Source: JAIYDJ01 sp031400505 (GTDB lineage Bacteria > Pseudomonadota > Alphaproteobacteria > Rhodobacterales > Rhodobacteraceae). Taken from it: a stretch of 60,796 nucleotides of DNA. The notes under the pieces were generated by a model. The model had not been told where the DNA came from. It saw only the letters and a list, made by a program, of their open reading frames with translations, and made no database searches. Made by a program: the position numbers and the translations under genes. The DNA is taken from positions 1 through 60,796 of the forward strand of contig JANNPZ010000018.1 in NCBI GenBank assembly GCA_031400505.1. The letters are read 5' to 3'. Positions 52,638 to 60,226 of the stretch are shown here, piece by piece (the first letter of the stretch is position 1; each line of letters opens with the position of its first letter).

Positions 52638-52691
52638 CCATCATCTGTTCCTAAATATCCTCTGGGGGTCTGGGGGGCGACGCGCCCCCGG
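52638..52691. repeat. Dispersed element family B, copy 2
   Basis: CATCATCTGTTCCTAAATAT, then CCTCTGGGGGTCTGGGGGGC and GACGCGCCCCC. It shares CATCATCTGTTC and AAATATCCT exactly with copy 1. Between argD and argF, which read the same way. Confidence 0.6.
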
Positions 52692-52719
52692 TTCCGCCCT
52701 GTCAGCAAAGCCCGATCCC

Positions 52720-53646
52720 ATGAAACATTTCCTCGACATCCACACCACCACCGCCCCCGACCTGCGCGCCATGATCGACAACGCGCACGCGATGAAAACC
52801 GCACGGGCTGGCCGCCCCAAAGGCACGCCCGACGATGACCAACCCCTCAAGGGCCGCATGGTCGCCCTGATCTTCGAGAAACCCTCGACCCGCACCCGCG
52901 TCAGCTTTGATGTCGGCGTCCGGCAAATGGGCGGCGAAACCATGGTCCTCTCGGGCAAGGAAATGCAGCTTGGCCATGGCGAAACCATCGCCGACACCGC
53001 CCGCGTGCTGTCGCGCTATGTCGATCTGATCATGATCCGCACCTATGAAGAGGCGACGCTGCTGGAAATGGCCGAATACGCCGGCGTCCCCGTCATCAAC
53101 GGCCTGACCAACCGCACCCACCCCTGCCAGATCATGGCCGACGTGATGACTTACGAAGAACACCGCGGGCCGATTGCCGGCAAAAAGGTGGTCTGGGCCG
53201 GCGACGGCAACAACGTCTGCGCGTCGTTTCTGCATGCCGCGGGCCAGTTCGGCTTTGACTTCACCTACACCGGCCCGGAAACCCTGGAACCTGACGCCTC
53301 GGCCGTGGGCTTTGCCCGCGAAAAGGGGGTCCGCGTCACGGTTGAACGCGACCCGGCAAAGGCGGTACTGGGGGCTGATCTGCTAGTCACCGACACCTGG
53401 GTCAGCATGCACGACCCCGAATCCGCGAAAGAACGCCGCCACAACCAGCTGCGCCCCTATCAGGTGAACAAGTCCCTGATGGCCAAGGCCAAACCCGACG
53501 CCCTCTTCATGCACTGCCTGCCCGCCCACCGCAACGACGAGGTGACCAGCGCCGTGATGGACGGCCCGCATTCCGTGGTCTTCGACGAGGCCGAAAACCG
53601 GCTGCACGCGCAAAAGGCGGTGATGCGGTGGTGTCTGGGGGTGTGA
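52720..53646 (+). CDS. argF: Ornithine carbamoyltransferase
   Basis: 308 residues, arginine synthesis. Carbamoyl phosphate site FEKPSTRTRVSF, ornithine/transition loop with HCLPAHR, and NGLTNRTHPCQIMAD are diagnostic. In the argD-argF cluster; the 100-base gap before it contains element B copy 2. Confidence 0.96.
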   Translation: MKHFLDIHTTTAPDLRAMIDNAHAMKTARAGRPKGTPDDDQPLKGRMVALIFEKPSTRTRVSFDVGVRQMGGETMVLSGKEMQLGHGETIADTARVLSRYVDLIMIRTYEEATLLEMAEYAGVPVINGLTNRTHPCQIMADVMTYEEHRGPIAGKKVVWAGDGNNVCASFLHAAGQFGFDFTYTGPETLEPDASAVGFAREKGVRVTVERDPAKAVLGADLLVTDTWVSMHDPESAKERRHNQLRPYQVNKSLMAKAKPDALFMHCLPAHRNDEVTSAVMDGPHSVVFDEAENRLHAQKAVMRWCLGV

Positions 53647-53650
53647 GGCG

Positions 53651-54292
53651 ATGACAACATCGCTGCCGAACCCGGCCCTGCAAAAGTTGCTCTTGCCTGC
53701 CTTCAGCCCCTGCGCCGCGTTCGGCACATGCCCCGAGGCGGTCTGGGACCCCCCAACCGGTCACGTCCCGCGCGGATTCCTGGGGGCGACAGGCGCGTTG
53801 AGCGAGGTGCAGGCCATCATGGTGTTTGCGGAGCCAGGTGGCGTCTACCCGACGGACTACTATGATCTATCCCTGCGCCCCGGTGACTTGCTGGCCGCAA
53901 CCGTCTCCGAAACCCGGCGGATCATCGCAACCTCGCAAGATCAGTTTCATCGCAACATTCGCTGGTTCTTGGATCAGATCGTGCCCGGAAAGGACTTTAC
54001 ATCACAGTTGCGGCGGGTTTGGATGACCGAGGGCAGATTGTGTTCGGTTCACAAGGAAATCGGCGGCCGCAAGGATCGGACCTGCGCAGAACGCTATCTT
54101 GCTGGCCAGATCGCTCTGATGCCGCAGGCGGTGGTGATCGGGTTCGGGAACAAGGCACAAGCCTACCTTGGTGCCCTCGGTATCTCCCATGTCGCAGCGC
54201 GCGCGTTGGCACCGCCCGGATCATACCACCGTCCGGCGCGCCCCAGTTGGGAGGCGGCCATAGCCGAAGTCAAAAACCGCGCCGCAAGTTGA
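53651..54292 (+). CDS. Possible uracil-DNA-glycosylase-superfamily protein
   Basis: 213 residues. MVFAEPGGVYPTDYY resembles the GEAPG active-site block of family 4/5 uracil-DNA glycosylases, and a TCAERYLAGQIALMPQAVVIGFGNKAQ region matches the family core; the final HPS motif is replaced by SYHRPARPSW. Four or more cysteines (CAAFGTCPE, CSVH, TCAE) might bind an iron-sulfur cluster. The missing standard residues make activity uncertain. Starts four bases after argF. Confidence 0.5.
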   Translation: MTTSLPNPALQKLLLPAFSPCAAFGTCPEAVWDPPTGHVPRGFLGATGALSEVQAIMVFAEPGGVYPTDYYDLSLRPGDLLAATVSETRRIIATSQDQFHRNIRWFLDQIVPGKDFTSQLRRVWMTEGRLCSVHKEIGGRKDRTCAERYLAGQIALMPQAVVIGFGNKAQAYLGALGISHVAARALAPPGSYHRPARPSWEAAIAEVKNRAAS

Positions 54293-54601
54293 CTACCCCG
54301 CGCAATACGCCTCGGCCTGTTCGCTGAACGCCTTGTAGCGGTCCCAGAACGCATCGTCGCTGTTGCTTTGCGACATTTTGACGTCCTGCGCGCGGTCGGG
54401 ATCCTTGAAGAAACTGGCAACCCGTTTCTGATCGCCACCGCGCAGGGTGAAATCGGCGACCTGCCCGATGCAACTGCACAAGCTGCGGTTCGCCGCCTGC
54501 CGGTCAGACCGGTTGCAGGCGGATTCGATAGGGCCGGCCTGGGCCATCAGGGGAAGGATCGCGGCAACCAGCGTTACCAGCACGAAGGGGGTCTTGGTCA
54601 T
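54293..54601 (-). CDS. Small exported protein
   Basis: 102 residues: signal peptide (MTKTPFVLVTLVAAILPLMAQA), then SACNRSDRQAANRSLCSCIGQVADFTLRGGDQKRVASFFKDP. Four cysteines in the mature part. Found widely in Rhodobacteraceae; sometimes annotated as an arginine transporter, for which the sequence gives no support. Convergent with the UDG-like gene and sharing its end. Confidence 0.75.
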   Translation of the reverse strand: MTKTPFVLVTLVAAILPLMAQAGPIESACNRSDRQAANRSLCSCIGQVADFTLRGGDQKRVASFFKDPDRAQDVKMSQSNSDDAFWDRYKAFSEQAEAYCAG

Positions 54602-54763
54602 CTATGCCTCACTGCCCATCCCGTGGCCCCGTCGGGGAACCATCCGGTCAATGGGTCATTTTGTGGCATGATTATGACGATTCGCACGCGATTTTTCAAT
54701 GCAAAGAAACAGTTGCGCGACAAATTGCCAAACGTCCCAAGGGGTGGCAGTACCCGCCGCCAC

Positions 54764-54788
54764 GCCCCGCTACATACGGTAGCGGGGC
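54764..54788 (+). promoter_or_regulatory. Hairpin in the lepA leader
   Basis: GCCCCGCTAC (54764-54773), loop ATACG, GTAGCGGGGC (54779-54788), a perfect ten-base stem 84 bases before the lepA start. No T-run follows, so it is more a leader structure or an operator than a terminator. Confidence 0.45.
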
Positions 54789-54872
54789 ATGGCGATGCCT
54801 TTGGCCGAACCCGGCAATCGCCTGAAATCCTTCCCCCTTCCCGCCTTCATGCAGACAGGGTATAGCGCGGCC

Positions 54873-56672
54873 ATGACCCAGCTTGATCTCATCCGCAATT
54901 TCTCGATCGTGGCCCATATCGACCACGGAAAATCCACCCTCGCCGATCGTCTGATCCAGATGACGGGCACGGTCGCCGCGCGCGACATGAAGGCCCAGAT
55001 GCTGGACTCGATGGACATCGAACGCGAACGCGGCATCACGATCAAGGCCAACACGGTGCGGATCGAATATCCAGCGAAGGATGGCAAGACCTACTTCCTG
55101 AACCTGATCGACACCCCCGGTCACGTCGATTTCGCCTATGAGGTGTCCCGCTCCATGCGCGCCGTTGAGGGTTCGCTGTTGGTCGTCGACGCCTCTCAAG
55201 GGGTCGAGGCGCAAACGCTGGCCAACGTCTATCAGGCCCTCGACGCCGGCCACGAAATCGTCCCCGTCCTCAACAAGATCGACCTTCCGGCAGCCGAACC
55301 CGACCGCATCCGCCAGCAGATCGAAGACGTCATCGGCCTCGACGCCTCCGACGCCATCCTGATCTCGGCCAAATCCGGCCTCGGCATCCCCGACGTTCTC
55401 GAGGCCATCGTCACCCGCCTGCCCGCCCCCAAAGGCGACCGCGACGCCCCCCTAAAGGCGATGCTCGTCGACTCATGGTACGACGCCTACCTCGGCGTCG
55501 TCGTCATGGTCCGCATCATGGACGGCTTCATGCGCAAGGGCGACCGCGTCCGCATGATCCAGACCAACGCCGTCTACGGCATCGACAAACTCGCCGTCCT
55601 GAAACCCCAGATGGTCGACATCGACGAGCTTGGCCCCGGCGAGATCGGCATCTTCACCGCCTCGATCAAACAGGTCCGCGACACCCGCGTCGGCGACACC
55701 ATCACCCACGAACGGCGCGGCTGCGACACGCCCCTGCCCGGCTTCAAACCCGCGCAACCCGTGGTGTTCTGCGGCCTCTTCCCGGTTGACGCCGCCGATT
55801 TCGAACCCCTCCGCGACGCGATCGAGAAACTCTCGCTCAACGACGCCTCCTTCTCCTCCGAAATGGAAACCTCCGCCGCCCTCGGCTTCGGCTTTCGCTG
55901 CGGCTTTCTCGGCCTCCTCCACCTCGAGGTGATCCGCGACCGCCTCGAACGCGAATACGACCTTGATCTGATCACCACGGCGCCCTCGGTCGTCTTCCAC
56001 CTGCACATGAAAGACGGCGAGGTGCGCGACCTGCACAACCCCGCCGACATGCCCGACCTCACCTACATCGACCACATCGACGAGCCGCGCATCAAGGCCA
56101 CCATCATGGTCCCCGACGAATACCTCGGTGATATTCTCAAGCTCTGCCAGGAACGGCGCGGCATCCAGATGGACCTGTCCTATGTCGGCAACCGCGCGAT
56201 GGCCGTCTACGACCTGCCGCTGGCCGAAGTGGTGTTCGACTTCTACGACCGCCTGAAAAGCATTTCCAAAGGCTACGCGTCCTTCGACTATCAGATCTCC
56301 GAATACCGCGAGGATCATCTGGTCAAGATGTCGATTTTGGTGAACGACGAACCCGTCGATGCCCTGTCGATGATGGTCCACCGCGACCGCGCCGACATGC
56401 GGGGCCGCGCGATGGTCGAGAAACTGAAAGACCTGATCCCGAGGCACATGTTCAAGATCCCGATCCAGGCGGCGATTGGGGGGAGGGTGATCGCCCGCGA
56501 GACCTTGAGCGCGATGCGCAAGGACGTGACGGCAAAGTGCTACGGCGGCGACGCGTCCCGGAAGAAAAAGCTGCTGGAGAAGCAGAAAGCCGGCAAGAAG
56601 AAGATGCGCCAGTTCGGGAAGGTGGAGATTCCGCAGGAAGCGTTCATCGCGGCGTTGAAGATGGATGGGTGA
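54873..56672 (+). CDS. lepA: Elongation factor 4 (LepA)
   Basis: Ribosome-associated GTPase, 599 residues. G1 AHIDHGKST, G2 RERGITIKANT, G3 DTPGHVDF, G4 NKIDLP, and the LepA-specific C-terminal domain ending GKKKMRQFGKVEIPQEAF. The start at 54873 (MTQLDLIRNF) is canonical; a longer reading from 54789 is rejected. After it the base composition changes sharply. Confidence 0.96.
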   Translation: MTQLDLIRNFSIVAHIDHGKSTLADRLIQMTGTVAARDMKAQMLDSMDIERERGITIKANTVRIEYPAKDGKTYFLNLIDTPGHVDFAYEVSRSMRAVEGSLLVVDASQGVEAQTLANVYQALDAGHEIVPVLNKIDLPAAEPDRIRQQIEDVIGLDASDAILISAKSGLGIPDVLEAIVTRLPAPKGDRDAPLKAMLVDSWYDAYLGVVVMVRIMDGFMRKGDRVRMIQTNAVYGIDKLAVLKPQMVDIDELGPGEIGIFTASIKQVRDTRVGDTITHERRGCDTPLPGFKPAQPVVFCGLFPVDAADFEPLRDAIEKLSLNDASFSSEMETSAALGFGFRCGFLGLLHLEVIRDRLEREYDLDLITTAPSVVFHLHMKDGEVRDLHNPADMPDLTYIDHIDEPRIKATIMVPDEYLGDILKLCQERRGIQMDLSYVGNRAMAVYDLPLAEVVFDFYDRLKSISKGYASFDYQISEYREDHLVKMSILVNDEPVDALSMMVHRDRADMRGRAMVEKLKDLIPRHMFKIPIQAAIGGRVIARETLSAMRKDVTAKCYGGDASRKKKLLEKQKAGKKKMRQFGKVEIPQEAFIAALKMDG

Positions 56673-56768
56673 GGGAATATTGTTAACTAGTTGGGATCTG
56701 ATGCGAGTAGACCTGCGTTCTAAGGCTGCCTTATTGGTTTTGGAAATAGACTTTGGAAGGGGATACGT

Positions 56769-57533
56769 GTGAAGAACCTAATTCACTCTGAGAGAATTGA
56801 AAAAAATTTAGCCGAAGGTAAGTCAATTAAATGGTGGCGCTTTCTGGCTCGACTAAGACACATGCGGGAAAGACAGGCCGCCTACAAGGAACATCTTCGC
56901 GCGCGTCTAAGAAGAAAAATGAAGGACGGTCCCTATGATATGGTTCCACTCACTAGCATCATTCCCGATCCCGAAAAGAGATTGGCAGCGTTTGTTACTT
57001 ACTATGACTATGCAAGAAAAGAAATTGACCGTGAAGACGGAATAACTTTCACCCGACTAAACTTAACTCTGTCCTTTCAGGCATTCCTTCTCGCGGCGGC
57101 TGTCTTTCTCTTTTCCAGTATGACCTCTCTTGTATCTAAGTCCTTTGATGTTGCCGCTGTCGGTCAAAATGCTACTATTCAGGCCGTTCCCATTTTTGCA
57201 GAACTTCTTGTTTTGATTGTAATTCTGATCTTGATTGCAATTTCAGCGGTTGGGCTCGTGGTTTGCCACTATTCTTATCGGGGCATTAAATCGTCCCGAG
57301 ACTCGCTTCACTGGGCAAAAGATATGTGGATTGAGTTCAATCAGGTAAATGGACACCTTTATCCCAGCATCGTCCCGCAACTTACGAAGTATGCAATGTT
57401 GCGAAACAGGGATCGACACAAAACGGACCAAGGCAGCGATTTTGCTCTTTCAATTCCAAAGACCCTAAGATTTTTTTGGATTTTTAAGCTCGCGTTATGG
57501 GTTATTACTTTGGTCATATATTTAGTAAGATAG
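56769..57533 (+). CDS. AT-rich hypothetical membrane protein
   Basis: 254 residues. Clearly lower GC and different codon use from its neighbours, so probably acquired by transfer. Basic N-terminal region (RLRHMRERQAAYKEHLRARLRRK), two central membrane helices (about 106-126 and 143-170) and one at the C-terminus (about 234-252), with a soluble loop between. Start GTG with GGAAGGGG upstream. The last 20 bases overlap the toxin gene on the other strand. Not recognised. A defence or stress role is only suggested by the company. Confidence 0.7.
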   Translation: MKNLIHSERIEKNLAEGKSIKWWRFLARLRHMRERQAAYKEHLRARLRRKMKDGPYDMVPLTSIIPDPEKRLAAFVTYYDYARKEIDREDGITFTRLNLTLSFQAFLLAAAVFLFSSMTSLVSKSFDVAAVGQNATIQAVPIFAELLVLIVILILIAISAVGLVVCHYSYRGIKSSRDSLHWAKDMWIEFNQVNGHLYPSIVPQLTKYAMLRNRDRHKTDQGSDFALSIPKTLRFFWIFKLALWVITLVIYLVR

Positions 57534-57819
57534 CGAGCGGTAGGGTGGGGTTCCGCCCCACCATTCCCCCACCCCTCGGCGCGACTGTCACCACCAGCAC
57601 CACCAACCGCCCGTCCTCGATCCGGTAGGTCACGCGCCAGTCGCCCACCCGAATCCGCCACTGGTCCACTTCCCCCACCAGCTTCTTGCACCCCGCCGGG
57701 CGCGGGTTCGCCGCGAGTGTGGCGATGGCATCGGTCATCCGGTCATGCAGCCGCCGGTCCGTGATCCGCTGCAGGTCCTTCATGGCCTGCGGCGACAACT
57801 CAATCTGATAGGCCGTCAT
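57514..57819 (-). CDS. RelE/ParE-family toxin
   Basis: 101 residues. SPQAMKDLQRITDRRLHDRMTDAI, GCKKLVGEVDQWRIRVGDWRVTYRIEDGRLVVLVVTVAPRG is the RelE/ParE fold, a probable mRNA interferase or gyrase toxin. The usual protein ends near APRG; here about 20 extra residues are read through a family A palindrome (57544-57562) into the AT-rich side. Its ATG overlaps the antitoxin stop by four bases. Confidence 0.85.
   Translation of the reverse strand: MTAYQIELSPQAMKDLQRITDRRLHDRMTDAIATLAANPRPAGCKKLVGEVDQWRIRVGDWRVTYRIEDGRLVVLVVTVAPRGGGMVGRNPTLPLAILLNI
57544..57562. repeat. Palindrome family A, copy 3
   Basis: GGTGGGG-TTCCG-CCCCACC with CGGTAG on the left. It sits at the change from AT-rich to GC-rich DNA and inside the 3' end of the toxin gene. 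Same flank as the other copies. Confidence 0.6.
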
Positions 57820-58091
57820 TCGCCTGCGTCAGCCGCTTCGATCTCGGCCCAAAGCTGCTCGTGCGAAATTGCCTTGCTGGGGTCGGCAAGATACTCGGCA
57901 TATGCGGCCTCGCCCATCTTCGCCAGTTCCGCATCCTCCAGCGCCTCGTAATACGCCATCGCCTCGACCGAGATCATCACCGCAACCGGTTTGCCGTGGC
58001 GTTCAATCGTCACATCCTCCCGCCCGTACTGGACCTTTCCCAGCAGGTCCGACAGGTTTTCGCGGGCTTCCGAGACAGAGACGGTGATCAT
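57816..58091 (-). CDS. Phd/YefM-family antitoxin
   Basis: 91 residues: MITVSVSEARENLSDLLGKVQYGREDVTIERHGKPVAVMIS, the Phd/YefM DNA-binding N-terminus, followed by a toxin-binding helix-rich tail. Overlaps the toxin start (ATGA), the normal antitoxin-first order. The start at 58091 is chosen over a longer reading. Likely autorepressor; its operator would lie in 58092-58170. Confidence 0.9.
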   Translation of the reverse strand: MITVSVSEARENLSDLLGKVQYGREDVTIERHGKPVAVMISVEAMAYYEALEDAELAKMGEAAYAEYLADPSKAISHEQLWAEIEAADAGE

Positions 58092-58170
58092 GGTTATGTC
58101 CAATTTGTACGAAACGTAAGAAATACCATGCCACACTTGGCGGCCGCCGGCAATTCCCTTTGCGCATCGT

Positions 58171-58211
58171 CGTATGCACAGGGGGTGTACGGGGGGTGTA
58201 CAGGGGGTGCA
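58171..58211 (+). repeat. 11-bp tandem array, left copy
   Basis: CGTATGCA (58171-58178), then three 11-bp units: CAGGGGGTGTA 58179-58189, CGGGGGGTGTA 58190-58200, CAGGGGGTGCA 58201-58211. The mirror image recurs at 58805-58833. The arrays flank the two small genes at 58270-58741. Confidence 0.75.
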
Positions 58212-58269
58212 TGCCGATTATTGGGCAAGATTAACGCGCCCTTAACCAATCACCGTCACGGTGGAGGAC

Positions 58270-58557
58270 ATGAAATTCATCCTCCCATTCCTTCTGCTAA
58301 CCGCCTGCGGTGCGCAGCCCGCGCCAGATTTCTTTGGGGCGACGCGTACCGATGTCACCCGCGACGACCGCCAATACACTGTTTTTCATACCGAAAAACG
58401 GGTCGAGGTGATCAGGCTCGGTTACGCCGCCCGGGGCCAGCATCAGGCAATCCGCGCCACCATGATCGCCCTGATCCCCGAGGTGACGGGCTGCCGCCTC
58501 AACGAAACCACCTTGCAGGGCGACAGCGGAGAGATGCGCGGCTCGATCCGCTGTTAG
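58270..58557 (+). CDS. Small lipoprotein
   Basis: 95 residues, MKFILPFLLLTACGAQP with lipobox LTAC (Cys14), mature domain with TRDDRQYTVFHTEKRVEVIRLGYAARGQHQAIRATMIALIPEVTGC. GGAGG precedes the ATG (58270). Convergent with the 59-residue gene, four bases apart. Function unknown. Confidence 0.75.
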   Translation: MKFILPFLLLTACGAQPAPDFFGATRTDVTRDDRQYTVFHTEKRVEVIRLGYAARGQHQAIRATMIALIPEVTGCRLNETTLQGDSGEMRGSIRC

Positions 58558-58561
58558 GGGG

Positions 58562-58741
58562 TCACCCCTTGCGCCACAACAACATGTAGCCCGCATAAAC
58601 CCCCGCCGCCGCAAACAGCACGGCCCAGCCGGGCGAGTTGAAATACAACTCCACCCCCGCCCAGCTTAGCGGAAACAACACCGTCACCCACCGCCGCCAG
58701 CGCGGGGCAAAGAACGGATGATCGGGGTCGAGGATTTTCAT
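58562..58741 (-). CDS. Small membrane protein (59 residues)
   Basis: 59 residues, MKILDPDHPFFAPRWRRWVT followed by two hydrophobic stretches (about 19-34 and 40-55). Similar very short proteins with the DPDHPFF start occur in Rhodobacteraceae. Start ATG at 58741. The preceding bases hold no strong ribosome site. Function unknown. Confidence 0.65.
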   Translation of the reverse strand: MKILDPDHPFFAPRWRRWVTVLFPLSWAGVELYFNSPGWAVLFAAAGVYAGYMLLWRKG

Positions 58742-58804
58742 TTTGCAACACCTGTTTGACGGCAGGTTAATCCACCGCCCGCCGCAACGCCAGTCCCGAC
58801 CCTG

Positions 58805-58833
58805 TCACCCCCTGTACACCCCCTGTGCATACG
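58805..58833 (-). repeat. 11-bp tandem array, right inverted copy
   Basis: TCACCCCCTG 58805-58814, TACACCCCCTG 58815-58825, then TGCATACG 58826-58833, the reverse complement of the left array start including its CGTATGCA flank. Two units here against three on the left. Confidence 0.7.
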
Positions 58834-58857
58834 AAGTGCGTTGATCCGGCGGGGAAC

Positions 58858-58875
58858 GGCGGGGTGAACCCCGCC
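58858..58875. repeat. Palindrome family A, copy 4
   Basis: GGCGGGGT-GA-ACCCCGCC followed by CTACGG. Twenty-four bases to the right of the inverted array. Identical stem to copy 1, opposite orientation. Confidence 0.7.
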
Positions 58876-58949
58876 CTACGGATGATGCGCGCGTCGGGTT
58901 TGCGTATTGTAAACGTCGGTCTTCCGTCCGGGCGGTTTGGGGTGGGAGC

Positions 58950-58967
58950 GGCGGGGTGAACCCCGCC
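58950..58967. repeat. Palindrome family A, copy 5
   Basis: GGCGGGGT-GA-ACCCCGCC followed by CTTCGG. Same stem as copy 4, 74 bases on. It marks the left edge of the DUF2442 remnant. Confidence 0.7.
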
Positions 58968-58971
58968 CTTC

Positions 58972-59070
58972 GGCAACGGGGCGCGGGAGAGGTTTGCGGT
59001 TTCGGCCTTTGGCATCCATTGGGAGGGGCTGGACGAGGATATCTCGGTCGCAGGCTTGCTGGCGGTGTTT
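58972..59070 (+). pseudogene. DUF2442 family remnant
   Basis: 33 codons reading in frame: GNGARERFAVSAFGIHWEGL then DEDISVAGLLA, which is the conserved C-terminal segment of DUF2442 proteins (small antitoxin-like or accessory proteins). The upstream part is gone at the palindrome copy 5, and the IS begins right at the end of the segment, in frame. A gene remnant at an insertion point. Confidence 0.65.
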
Positions 59071-59098
59071 GTCAAAGCAGTTGTCGCCTGGTTTCGTT

Positions 59099-60226
59099 TT
59101 AGGCTGCGCGTTTGGCTGGTCCGACCATGGGGCCGCCGCCGCCAACTTCATCGGGGAGCGCGCCGTCGGACCCATGGCCTCCGCACCTGGCATTCGGCCG
59201 TTCCGGGTTCAGCCAGACGGAGGCTGTGGGCTGCCAGTTTCGCGTCGGGCCTGACCAGCGTTCGGGCCGGGCGGCTCGGGCCAGTTCGCAGACCTGATGT
59301 CGGCTTGCGAGCAGCGCACAATCCTCGCCGCGGTGACGCTGATCGGGTGTCACGAAGCGCAGCGCGCTGTGGCGATGGTCAAGGTTATACCAGCGCACGA
59401 AGCCCTGAACCCAGGTCCGCGCCGCGTCTATCGTCTTGAAGCCGCGGTCGGGCCAGGTGGGCACGTATTTGCAGGTCCTGAACAGCGCCTCGGAGAACGG
59501 ATTGTCGTTCGACACCCGCGGTCGGCTGAACGACGCGATGACGCCGAGCCGCTCCATGGTGGCCTTCATTGTTGCACCCTTCATGGGACTGCCGTTGTCG
59601 GCATGGAGCACCAACGGGCCGGTGAGGCACTTTTCAGCCCAGATTGCGCGCTCCAGAACCTGCGCGGCGAAGTCGGCCGTCTCGCGGTCATGGACTTCCC
59701 AGCCGACGATCTTCCGACTGAAGATGTCGACGATGAGATAGAGATAGAAAAAGGCCCCGGCGATCGGCCCCGGCAGCCACGATATGTCCCAACTCCAGAC
59801 TTGGCACGGGGCCTTCGCCTCGAAGCTGGTGGGTGGCTTGCGGCGGGTGGCCGGTCGGGCTCGACCGCGGCGATGGTTCTGGCCGCGTTCGCGCAACACC
59901 CTGTAGAAGCTGGATTCCGAAGCGATCCAGATGCCCTGGTCGGCCAGCCGCGGCACGATCTGGCTGGGGGGAAGGCTAGCGAATTCCGGGACGTTGCAGG
60001 TTGCCACGATGCGGTCGCGCTCCTCATCGCTCAGCTTGCTGGCAGGCTCGGGGCGCTCGGCAAAGGGGCGGCGATCGTCGCAGATTGCCCCCTCCGGCCC
60101 CGTCCAGCGCTGAAGGGTGCGTGCGTTCAGGCCCAGTTCGGCACAGGCGGCGGCCTGGCGCGCGCCCGCCGCCATGGCCTTGTCGATCAAGGCAACGATG
60201 TCGCGGCGATCCGGGGTGGAGGTCAT
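59099..60226 (-). CDS. IS3-family transposase OrfB (DDE integrase)
   Basis: 375 residues. rve-type catalytic domain with Asp in VWSWDISWLPG, Asp in LVLHADNGSPMKG and Glu in NPFSEALF, 35 residues apart for the D-E pair. The start ATG at 60226 overlaps the orfA stop (ATGA), so it is read by coupling rather than by obvious slippage. A helix-turn-helix-like N-terminus precedes the catalytic domain. Confidence 0.85.
   Translation of the reverse strand: MTSTPDRRDIVALIDKAMAAGARQAAACAELGLNARTLQRWTGPEGAICDDRRPFAERPEPASKLSDEERDRIVATCNVPEFASLPPSQIVPRLADQGIWIASESSFYRVLRERGQNHRRGRARPATRRKPPTSFEAKAPCQVWSWDISWLPGPIAGAFFYLYLIVDIFSRKIVGWEVHDRETADFAAQVLERAIWAEKCLTGPLVLHADNGSPMKGATMKATMERLGVIASFSRPRVSNDNPFSEALFRTCKYVPTWPDRGFKTIDAARTWVQGFVRWYNLDHRHSALRFVTPDQRHRGEDCALLASRHQVCELARAARPERWSGPTRNWQPTASVWLNPERPNARCGGHGSDGALPDEVGGGGPMVGPAKRAA

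Noticed and set aside
54293..54601. Arginine transporter label for the small exported protein
   Set aside because: 102 residues, a signal peptide and four cysteines; no membrane transporter features.
54789..54872. N-terminal extension of LepA
   Set aside because: Canonical LepA begins MTQLDLIRNF; the upstream ATG directly follows the hairpin and lacks a ribosome site.
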